NCBI RefSeq assembly: GCF_003236335.1
Contig: NZ_POUB01000028.1
Coordinates: forward strand, 1-40,926
Direction of reading: 5' to 3'
Origin: Micromonospora deserti
Lineage (GTDB): Bacteria; Actinomycetota; Actinomycetes; Mycobacteriales; Micromonosporaceae
DNA: 40,926 bases
The first letter of the stretch is position 1, and every line of letters starts with the position of its first letter. A program made the translations under genes and the position numbers. Below, piece after piece: positions 34,541-40,926 of this stretch. The notes beneath the pieces were generated by a model. It saw nothing but the letters and a program-made list of their open reading frames with translations, was not told where the DNA came from and did no database searches.

Positions 34541-35716
34541 CTAGGGGTTGTAGAAGAAGCGATCGAGTGCGACGGCGGCGCTGCCGACCACACCGGCGTT
34601 GATCCCGAACGTCGAGCGATCCACCCGGACCACGTCCCGTAGGATCGGGAAAGCTTTGTCGTGCAGGACCGAGCGAACCTTGTCGAACACGGTGTCCGGC
34701 GCGGCGTCGAAGATCCCGCCGAGGACGATCAGCTCGGGGTTGAGCAGGTTGACCGCGCTGGCCAGGCCCGTCGTGAGGTAGTCGACCAGATCATCCAAAA
34801 TGGACACCGCGCGCTCGTCGCCGCCGTCGGCGAGCCGAGCCAGGTCCCGCATCGGGCGGGTCGACTCCTGGCCCAGGACCGTGGCGAGCTGCTCGACCAG
34901 GTACGGCTCGGACACCACGGTCTCCAGGCAGCCAACCGCACCGCACGCACACCGGCGGCCCTTTTCGACCACCCGCAGGTGGCCCAGCTCCGTGACGCCG
35001 TACGGGCCGGAACGGAACGGCTGACCGCCGATCACCACGCCCGCACCGAGACCGAACCGCACGTGGACGTACAACAACGGGTCCACGCCGGCGGCTTTGC
35101 CGTACCGCGCCTCGGCCAACGCCATGGAACGCACGTTGTGGTCGACGACTGTGGCGGCGCCCAGCTCCCGCTCGAGGATGTCGCTGAACGGCACGTCCCG
35201 CCAGCCGAGGTTTACCGACAGTACGTTGACCCGGTGGGCAGGGTCGACCGGGCCCGGCGCAGCCACGCCGACACCGAGGAGCTGGCCGCGCGGCAGGCCG
35301 GCACGGGCCAGCAGGTCGATCGCCGCGTCCACGACCCGGGCCGCCACCCGCTCCGGCCGCTCGGCCAGGTCGTATGTGAATGCGCTGGTGTGCCCCGCGC
35401 GCGCGGTAAGATCGCAGAGCCCGAGCTGGACGGCACCGGCCCCGACATGGATGCCGATCACCTGGCGGGCGTCCGCCTTCAGCCGGACGTCCACCGATGG
35501 CCGCCCCACCCGGGCGGCGACCCCTTCGGACTCCGCCTCGATGACGACACCCTCGTCGAGCAACTGCCCGACGACCTTGGTCATCGTGGTGGCGGACAGG
35601 CCAAGCCGGCGGGCGAGCTCGGCACGGGGCTGGGGGCCCCCGTCTCGCAGGCTCCGCAGGACCATGCCGCGGTGCAGCCGCCGAACGTCCTGAACCGGTG
35701 TGCGTCGCTCGTTCAT
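34541..35716 (-). CDS. ROK-family transcriptional regulator
   Basis: 391 aa from ATG 35716 (a GTG at 35722 is an alternative). The N-terminus is a winged helix-turn-helix (QPRAELARRLGLSATTMTKVVGQLLDEGVV). The ROK part shows VIGIHVGAGAVQLGL, LGVGVAAPGPVD, VVDHNVRSMALAE, YGVTELGHLRV and the zinc cluster CACGAVGCLE. ROK repressors bind free sugars or derivatives. It heads a minus-strand unit of regulator, propeller glycosidase, permease, ATPase and binding protein, and a promoter with adjoining half-sites lies just upstream, so autoregulation is likely. Confidence 0.9.
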   Translation of the reverse strand: MNERRTPVQDVRRLHRGMVLRSLRDGGPQPRAELARRLGLSATTMTKVVGQLLDEGVVIEAESEGVAARVGRPSVDVRLKADARQVIGIHVGAGAVQLGLCDLTARAGHTSAFTYDLAERPERVAARVVDAAIDLLARAGLPRGQLLGVGVAAPGPVDPAHRVNVLSVNLGWRDVPFSDILERELGAATVVDHNVRSMALAEARYGKAAGVDPLLYVHVRFGLGAGVVIGGQPFRSGPYGVTELGHLRVVEKGRRCACGAVGCLETVVSEPYLVEQLATVLGQESTRPMRDLARLADGGDERAVSILDDLVDYLTTGLASAVNLLNPELIVLGGIFDAAPDTVFDKVRSVLHDKAFPILRDVVRVDRSTFGINAGVVGSAAVALDRFFYNP

Positions 35717-35742
35717 CCCCACCCTCGTGACCAGGCCAAGTA

Positions 35743-35792
35743 GTTGCTAACTGGTAGTGAGAAAGTAGACGCGCGGCGGCCTGGTCGGTCAA
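35743..35792 (-). promoter_or_regulatory. Promoter and putative ROK operator
   Basis: On the minus strand TTGACC (35787-35792) and TCTACT (35764-35769) are 17 bases apart. Immediately downstream, around the expected transcription start, is the half-site AGTTAGCAAC (35743-35752). The same 10 bases occur in opposite orientation at 35951-35960. The position fits repression by the ROK protein encoded from 35716. Confidence 0.6.
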
Positions 35793-35950
35793 TCCCCCGA
35801 AACATAATCGTTATATGATCTTGACGCTGCCAGCGTCGCGCACTGTCGAGCGATCCGAATTCCCTGCTCAACGCCTAGGCGTCAGCGAAGATAACCGTTT
35901 GATCACGGTCATTGACCTTACTCTTGAGTGGGCCTAAATTTTTCACCTCT

Positions 35951-35960
35951 AGTTAGCAAC
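35951..35960 (+). promoter_or_regulatory. Second ROK half-site, AGTTAGCAAC
   Basis: An exact inverted copy of the 10-base half-site at 35743-35752, with its near end about 200 bases away. A distant second site could allow looping, or it may have served a divergent gene since replaced by the transposase unit that begins at 36077. Chance match is unlikely but not excluded. Confidence 0.4.
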
Positions 35961-36076
35961 GCATCGACGCTTCGCATGTCGAGCGTCCGGCTCCTGATCG
36001 GCCCGGTCCGCCTGTACGATGCCAATACGTGTCGCACGCGCTGTGAGCTGGTCCCCAGCCTGGCTGGCGCACCTTG

Positions 36077-37147
36077 ATGGTCATGGTGTTCCAACTGATC
36101 TATCTGGTCGCGATCCGCGTGTTTGACGCCCTGTTCGTCGTGGCCCGCAGTGACAGCGCGGTGCTCGCTGAGCTACTGGCGCCGCGTCACGAGGTCGCGG
36201 TGCTACGCCGTCAGGTCCACGGCCGACCACGACTGTCCTGGCCAGACCGGGCGATCCTGTCCGCGCTGGCCCGGCGGCTGCCCCGCGCGGTTCGCGCCCA
36301 TCGGATCGTGACCCCGGCGACGCTGCTAGCGTGGCACCGCCGGCTGGTCCGACGCCGCTGGACTTACCCCCACCGCGGCGGCCGACCACCCGTCAGCGAC
36401 GAGATCCGCAAACTCATCCGCCGGATGGCCCGGGACAACCCCCGCTGGGGCCACAAGAGAATCCAAGGCGAACTGCTCGGACTAGGCCACCGCGTCGGCC
36501 TCGGCACCATCCGCCGAATCCTGGCCCGTGGCCACCTCGGCCCCGCACCCCGCGACACCGACACCTCCTGGCGCACATTCCTGCGCACCCAGGCCACCGG
36601 CCTGCTGGCCGCCGACTTCTTCCACGTCGATACCGTGTGGCTGCGCCGGCTGTACGTACTGGTCGTCATGGAAATCGCCACCCGCCGGATACACCTGCTC
36701 GGCGTGACCGAACACCCGACCCAGGCCTGGGTGACCCAACAGGCCCGCAACCTGGTCATGGACCTCAGAAAAGGAGCCGGGGCGTTCCGGTTCCTGATCC
36801 GCGACCGAGACACCAAGTACGGCACATCGTTCGACACCGTGCTCGCTGATGAGGGCGTGCAGGTGGTCAAGACGCCACCTCGCACACCCCAGGCCAACTG
36901 CTTCGTGGAGCGCTGGGGCCGCAGCATGCGCGAGGAATGTACCGACCACCTCCTCATCTACGGCCAGCGGCACGCCAGGACGGTCCTCACCGAATACGTC
37001 CGACACTTCAATGATCATCGGCCGCACCAAGGACGCGGGCAGCTGCCACCCAACCACGACCCGGAGGTCGTTGTGCCGATCCACGGCGTCGTCCAACGCC
37101 AACGACGGCTGGGAGGAGCCATCAACGAGTACCACCGGGCCGCCTGA
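36077..37147 (+). CDS. Integrase-core transposase (IS3/IS481-like), full length
   Basis: 356 aa from ATG 36077. The N-terminal half carries [29 protein letters not shown] and [20 protein letters not shown], a helix-turn-helix_21-like region. The rve domain has Asp in [14 protein letters not shown], Asp in [13 protein letters not shown] and Glu in [12 protein letters not shown], all intact. It ends [10 protein letters not shown]. Remnants of the same family occur at 6651-6764 and 21337-21872. Element ends are unclear: weak TCCGGCT-CTGA similarities near 35986 and 37180 (opposite strands) may be the inverted repeats. Confidence 0.85.
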   Translation: MVMVFQLIYLVAIRVFDALFVVARSDSAVLAELLAPRHEVAVLRRQVHGRPRLSWPDRAILSALARRLPRAVRAHRIVTPATLLAWHRRLVRRRWTYPHRGGRPPVSDEIRKLIRRMARDNPRWGHKRIQGELLGLGHRVGLGTIRRILARGHLGPAPRDTDTSWRTFLRTQATGLLAADFFHVDTVWLRRLYVLVVMEIATRRIHLLGVTEHPTQAWVTQQARNLVMDLRKGAGAFRFLIRDRDTKYGTSFDTVLADEGVQVVKTPPRTPQANCFVERWGRSMREECTDHLLIYGQRHARTVLTEYVRHFNDHRPHQGRGQLPPNHDPEVVVPIHGVVQRQRRLGGAINEYHRAA

Positions 37148-37322
37148 ACGAATCCTTGAACCGCAGGTCAGCAGCCGGAATCTAGTTTTGGCACCCTACA
37201 CCCAGAGCAGCGATCGCTACATCGCACTCATCGGTTCTCGCGCCGGCCCGATGCCGGCACCCGGAGGTCCCCCGCACACCCCCTAGACCGTCCTAGGAGG
37301 CCGGCGACCCGACGCTGGCACG

Positions 37323-37365
37323 AGAGCGGGCGGCGAGCCACCCCCACTGGCTCGCCGCCCGCTCT
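37323..37365. terminator. Strong bidirectional-looking terminator hairpin
   Basis: A perfect 18-bp stem (37323-37340 with 37348-37365) and a 7-base loop CCCCCAC. It sits between the plus-strand transposase and the minus-strand defence genes, 75 bases after the stop at 37441. No clear T-run follows on either strand, as is common in actinomycetes. The remaining bases of 37148-37440 show nothing. Confidence 0.7.
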
Positions 37366-37440
37366 GCGTTCTCTTAGCTGTGCGCCACACATCGGCCACT
37401 GAGCGACGAGTCAATCGCATGATGCCCTTCCCCCCCTGAA

Positions 37441-37923
37441 CTACCTCAGCGGGACCGCCTTCTTGGAGTAGACCCGGCGGCCGTCACCCAGGTCGACCCA
37501 CGGGCGCATCTTGCGGAACGGTATGCCGTGCTCCTCGTGAACCCTCATCAGGTCCGCGACCGGGGCCAGAAGCTGGGCTGGCTCCCCGCCGGGCGCAACA
37601 GCTGCGGGCAGGCTGGTGGCCCAGGCGGGTGGGTTCGTGACGAAGAGGTTCTTCTTGGAGCCCTTACCGCCCATGGCCACCCCGTAGTTGGTCACCGTGA
37701 CCGGTGCTCCTCCGCGATTGCTGACGATGATCGCCACTTGGTCGTCGTCGTACTCGGGGGCGTGAGGTGGCCCATAGAGCCGCATGATGTAGGCCGACGT
37801 GACGGAGACGAGGCGGCCTGAGCGGCGGTGGACGAGGATCTGCCAGGCCAGTGAGACGACACCGGTCAGAGCGCCGACCACGCCGGTCAGGGCCCCGATG
37901 ATGGCGAGGATTTCCGTGCTCAT
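37441..37923 (-). CDS. Small membrane-anchored protein coupled to AbiV-like gene
   Basis: 160 aa. Residues ~5-32 are a hydrophobic helix (ILAIIGALTGVVGALTGVVSLAWQILV) followed by a basic stretch HRRSGR, then a soluble beta-rich domain (VAIIVSNRGGAPVTVTNYGVAM). I do not recognise a family. The ATG forms an ATGA overlap with the AbiV-like stop, so the two were made together, and this protein may be the membrane partner or regulator of that system. Its 5' neighbour is now disrupted, so coupled translation should be lost. Confidence 0.65.
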   Translation of the reverse strand: MSTEILAIIGALTGVVGALTGVVSLAWQILVHRRSGRLVSVTSAYIMRLYGPPHAPEYDDDQVAIIVSNRGGAPVTVTNYGVAMGGKGSKKNLFVTNPPAWATSLPAAVAPGGEPAQLLAPVADLMRVHEEHGIPFRKMRPWVDLGDGRRVYSKKAVPLR

Positions 37924-38368
37924 TGGCCCTCCCGCCGGTCCGACTCCTCGGCCAGCCGCATCAGCTCCCGGGCTTCGGCTTCGTAGCCCCGCTTGCCCAG
38001 GTTCTGGAAAGGGTTGCTCCCGGGTTCTGGCAAGTGGAGTCGGTAGCCGTCGTTGTTCAACTTTCGGCCTTCTCGTCCCTGCCGCATGGAGTCGTAGAAC
38101 TCCTCGTCCGAGGCCAAGCCCGGAATGCCTGAGAACATCTCACGCATCTCCTCGATCTCGGCCTCGGTCGTGGGCGGAGTGCCTCGCGCTTCTTCAGCCT
38201 GTTGTTTGGCCTCGATGTGCTCACCAAGCCGGAGTTGCCAGCCGATCTGGTGGACATGACCGATGACATCGACCAGCGATTCTCGATCGGAGACGCCCGT
38301 GGGTTTGAGTGCAGCCCCCGCACGGTCGATGTCTACGTAGAAGCCGCGCTGCTTCAGCTTGTCGTGCC

Positions 38369-39783
38369 GGTTGCGTCCACTGGAGTGGTGTACGACTTGC
38401 CCGTGATGGGCGTGTTGCGTAGATAGGAGACGGCCACCGCGTGATCCTTCGAGACGGCTAAGTCATTGAAGGAGAGGAACGCGATGGCCGCATCTGAGAG
38501 TGTGAACCCTGTTGACCTGCTGCGCGAGCAGATCGAGGGTGCGTCGCCGGACGTGTTGCAGGCGATGGTCAAGACGTTCGCGCAGGCGTTGATGTCCGCC
38601 GAGGCGGATGCGATCTGCGGCGCGGCGTATGGGCAGCGCAGCGACGAGCGGGTGAACTCCCGTAACGGCTACCGGCATCGGGAATGGGACACCCGTACCG
38701 GCACGATCGACCTGGCCATCCCCAAGCTGCGTCAGGGCTCGTACTTCCCCGACTGGCTGCTGACGCACCGCCGGCGGGCCGAGCAGGCCCTCGTGTCGGT
38801 CGTGGCCACCACTTACCTGCTAGGAGTGTCCACGCGGCGGGTGGAGAAGCTGGTCGAGCAACTCGGGATCCGGCAGCTGTCGAAGTCGCAGGTCTCGGAG
38901 ATGGCCGCGCACCTGGACGCGCAGGTCGAGGCGTTCCGCAACCGGCCCCTCGACAGCGGGCACTACACGTTCGTGTGGATGGACGCCTTGACGATGAAGG
39001 TTCGCGAAGCCGGCCGGACCGTCAATGTTCACGCGCTGATCGCCGTCGGTATCAACGCCGACGGTCAACGCGAGGTCCTCGGCCTCGATGTCTCCTCCGA
39101 CGAAGACGGCGCCGGCTGGTTGGCGTTCCTGCGGTCGTTGACCGCCCGCGGCCTGGCCGGTGTCCGTCTGGTGATATCCGACGCCCACGCTGGTCTCGTG
39201 GCCGCGATCGGCGCCGCCCTGCCCGGAGCGTCCTGGCAGAGATGCCGCACCCACTACCTGCGGAATCTGCTGACGAAGGTGCCGAAGTCCGCGCAGCCGT
39301 GGATCGCCACTCTGGTGCGCACGATCTTCGACCAGCCCGATGCCGACGCCGTCCGCGCCCAGTTCGCCCGGGTCGTGGCGACCATCGAAGCCAAGTTCCC
39401 GGCTGCGGCCGAGCATCTCGATGTCGCCCGCGACGACCTCCTCGCGTTCACCGGCTTCCCCCGCGAGATCTGGCGGCAGATCTGGTCGAATAACCCCCAG
39501 GAACGGTTGAACAAGGAGATCCGCCGCCGCACCGACGTCGTCGGGATCTTCCCAAACCGGCCGTCGATCATCCGGCTCGTCGGCGCCGTCTTGGCCGAGC
39601 AGACCGACGAATGGACCGAAGGCCGCCGCTACATGGGCCTGGAACTACTGGCCAAAGCCCGCCCGATCACTGTCGACACCGACCAACACGACACCGACAA
39701 CACCGAGCCGACCCCGATCGCCGCCTAACATCAAACCGGATCCCGCGATGGCCGTCTCCTACACCATCCGCGCGGACGTGACC
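38369..39783 (+). mobile_element. IS256-family insertion sequence, copy 2, with 8-bp target duplication
   Basis: 1415 bp, identical to copy 1 except one base. GTCGTGCC precedes (38361-38368) and follows (39784-39791) it, the 8-bp duplication expected for IS256. Removing element and one repeat restores the AbiV-like reading frame across the site (RRHD-KLKQ), which proves the insertion point. It is in direct orientation relative to copy 1. Confidence 0.95.
38484..39728 (+). CDS. IS256-family (mutator) transposase, copy 2
   Basis: 414 aa, the same protein as copy 1: catalytic Asp residues in VWMDALTMKV and VISDAHAGL and Glu in NNPQERLNKEI. The ribosome site AAGGAGAGGA precedes the ATG at 38484. 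The only difference is C instead of G at 39497, third base of a proline codon. It should be functional. Confidence 0.95.
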   Translation: MAASESVNPVDLLREQIEGASPDVLQAMVKTFAQALMSAEADAICGAAYGQRSDERVNSRNGYRHREWDTRTGTIDLAIPKLRQGSYFPDWLLTHRRRAEQALVSVVATTYLLGVSTRRVEKLVEQLGIRQLSKSQVSEMAAHLDAQVEAFRNRPLDSGHYTFVWMDALTMKVREAGRTVNVHALIAVGINADGQREVLGLDVSSDEDGAGWLAFLRSLTARGLAGVRLVISDAHAGLVAAIGAALPGASWQRCRTHYLRNLLTKVPKSAQPWIATLVRTIFDQPDADAVRAQFARVVATIEAKFPAAAEHLDVARDDLLAFTGFPREIWRQIWSNNPQERLNKEIRRRTDVVGIFPNRPSIIRLVGAVLAEQTDEWTEGRRYMGLELLAKARPITVDTDQHDTDNTEPTPIAA

Positions 39784-40188
39784 GTCGTGCCGCCGAGTCC
39801 ATCGTTTGATGGTTCCCAGGTAGGCAAGGTTCCTCTCCGGGTCTGCGGGCTCGGTGCCGAACCAGTACCGCTCCTTCGGCCAGAAAGCGGTGGACCAGTT
39901 CCAGCTTCTCCTGGTGGCTTGCCCACAGGTTCTCCAGTCGGGCGTTCACGAACGGCTCACCCTCCGGTGCGTAGGCCATCTCCACCCGCCGTTCGTGGAT
40001 GGCGATGGCCTTCCCCGATTCCTCCATGGCGAGGATGGCCAGCGACCGCGCGAGACCGACGTTGCCGAGGTCGAGTACGGCGAGTGCGGCGGTCAGGAGC
40101 CGGTCGGCGTTGGCCAGGAGGGCGTCCTGTAGTTCGACCACCCGGGTCGGTGACAGGTTCGGTAGCTTCCGTACAGGCATGACCCGGC

Positions 40189-40763
40189 CTAGTCGACCTT
40201 GCTCTCGGGGTCGGCAACGAACGCTAGAAACTCGATACCGAGCGGCGCGGTCGCCGGCACCCACAGTCCGCCAGCCGACATAATCCCGCTGATCGACTGG
40301 TTGATCAGGCCAGCGACGGTGAGCGCCCCGGCGTACCGGTCAATCAGATCGCGGCGGCCGGCAAGCTCAGGCATACCCGCCTCAATGATGGCGGTCTTCG
40401 GGCCCATTGAGATACCCGGCCGAGGCATTCCGTGGCGGTCGAACCAGCCAGGCGGATCGGAGAGCAGCGTCAGCATCCGTACGTGGGTCGGGGTGAACCG
40501 GTCGATCATCTCGAAGAAGAGCTGCTGCGTGTCGACGTCCGGCGCGTCGGGCATCACGGAGTTGACGACCGCGTTGCGTAACGCCTCGAGCTTCTCGGCA
40601 CGTGAGGTGCGGTCGGCGATCTGCGCGGCGGTGGTCAGCGCGTCCATGAACGCGTCCTCGCTGGTGAGCTCAGCGAAGTCACCGATCTGCTCTTCGAGCG
40701 CGTGCACCTTGGCGGCGAGGTCGTTCAGCCACCGGCTGCGCCGGTCGGTAAGGCGCCGGGCGG
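40189..40763 (-). pseudogene. Helical/winged-helix-like protein upstream of AbiV, 5' end replaced by an IS end
   Basis: The stop at 40189 is eight bases before the AbiV-like start. The readable part begins RRLTDRRSRWLNDLAAKVHALEEQ and continues LTSEDAFMDALTTAAQIADRT, EMIDRFTPTHVRMLTLLSDPPGWFDRHG, and ends with a winged-helix-like stretch (AGLINQSISGIMSAGGLWVPATAPLGIEFLAFV). I recall similar uncharacterised actinobacterial proteins in defence neighbourhoods. The frame continues upstream through the end of an IS5-type element (a start at 40851 is inside the element), so the native N-terminus is probably lost, although a fusion protein could still be made. Confidence 0.6.
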
Positions 40764-40926
40764 CTAAAGGATGTCTCGTAACTCGGTGAACGCGTTGCCG
40801 TTCAACGGTGTCGGCGTCATCCGGCGAGGATGATGTTGTGGAGGTTGGCAACGCCGGAAGCGGTGTCGGCCAATGTTTTGGCGGCGCGGCGATAGTCCCG
40901 CAGGATCTTGAAGGTCTTCATGCGGG
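40764..40926 (-). mobile_element. IS5-family element, end fragment (continues beyond the window)
   Basis: The minus strand leads out of a transposase reading frame into GTTACGAGACATCCTTTA, which resembles the terminal repeat of actinobacterial IS5-type elements. The exact end (40764-40769) is judged from that motif and from the point where the host gene's sense begins. The other end is outside the window, so the target duplication cannot be checked. Confidence 0.6.
40817..40926 (-). CDS. IS5-family transposase, C-terminal end (partial)
   Basis: The last 36 codons read RMKTFKILRDYRRAAKTLADT, then ASGVANLHNIILAG and the stop at 40817. This is the familiar C-terminus of IS5-type transposases in actinomycetes (FKILRDYRR...GVANLHNI). 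The rest lies beyond 40926. It is a different IS5 subgroup from the element at 28204-29239. Confidence 0.75.
   Translation of the reverse strand, partial: RMKTFKILRDYRRAAKTLADTASGVANLHNIILAG

Larger units (their letters stand above)
37920..40180 (-). pseudogene. AbiV-like (HEPN) abortive-infection protein, interrupted by IS256 and frameshifted
   Basis: From ATG 40180 the frame gives VVELQDALLANADRLLTAALAVLDLGNVGLARSLAILAMEESGKA, the helical start of AbiV-type HEPN proteins. A single extra base at ~39874 shifts the frame; correcting it yields ERYWFGTEPADPER and NLAYLGTIKRWTRRHD. IS256 copy 2 sits at that point. Beyond it, from 38360, the same frame resumes KLKQRGFYVDIDRAG and runs to the stop at 37920. 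Without IS and frameshift the protein would be ~278 aa. Such proteins abort phage infection, typically through HEPN chemistry; the exact role here is inferred. Confidence 0.7.

Noticed and set aside
23051..39783. The whole span as a functional composite transposon bounded by IS256
   Set aside because: No shared target repeat joins the outer ends (GGGGCGTT left, GTCGTGCC right), and copy 2 has its own duplication, so it inserted singly.
1..40926. CRISPR array, tRNA or rRNA genes, riboswitches
   Set aside because: No regularly spaced direct repeats, cloverleaf-like segments or conserved aptamer cores were found on reading both strands.

Overview
The window is GC-rich DNA that looks actinobacterial. 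GTG starts are frequent, neighbouring genes often overlap by 4 bases, and there are Tat-type and lipoprotein signals, NgcE-type and LacI-controlled sugar systems, and actinobacterial IS families. I infer a soil or plant-associated actinomycete, possibly Micromonosporaceae; no rRNA or other marker gene is present to prove it. Almost all catabolic genes lie on the minus strand.

Layout. (1) 1-2791: an N-acetylglucosamine/chitobiose uptake operon (RpiR regulator, NgcE lipoprotein, start of NgcF permease) behind a promoter with a palindromic operator. (2) 2933-7551: a scrapyard of mobile-element debris (ISL3, IS630, IS5 and IS481 pieces), a VOC protein divergent from a frameshifted WYL regulator, a RhaM-like mutarotase and the tail of an ArsO-like flavoprotein. 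(3) 7552-21279: a coherent N-glycan utilisation locus. It has a secreted GH85 endo-beta-N-acetylglucosaminidase, a LacI regulator, a GH38 alpha-mannosidase, a three-gene sugar ABC importer, a GH5 (probably GH5_18) core beta-mannosidase and a GH3 enzyme. Two near-identical LacI-type operators (CTAAAGCGCTTTAG) sit on the two promoters. The logic is: cut the glycan outside, import it, trim alpha-mannose, split Man-beta-GlcNAc, and feed GlcNAc into the metabolism that region 1 also serves. (4) 21337-24465: a transposase fragment, an APH-family kinase and a complete IS256 element. (5) 24598-28203: a two-gene conflict/signalling cassette. A caspase-like protease is fused to a c-di-GMP phosphodiesterase (EAL) domain and translationally coupled to an EACC1-like protein. 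I consider this the most interesting system in the window. (6) 28204-30087: an intact IS5-family element and a broken sulfatase. (7) 30208-35960: a ROK-regulated operon with a beta-propeller glycosidase and an SsuABC/TauABC-like importer, followed by two DUF202 membrane proteins. (8) 36077-40926: an integrase-type transposase, then a probable phage-defence cassette (AbiV-like HEPN protein, membrane partner, helical partner). It is inactivated by a second IS256 copy with an 8-bp target duplication and cut upstream by another IS5-family element.

The two IS256 copies are in direct orientation, differ at one silent base, and bracket 13.9 kb that contains the caspase-EAL cassette and the ROK operon. 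Domain and family names come from reading the translated sequences and recalled family motifs; no database search was run.
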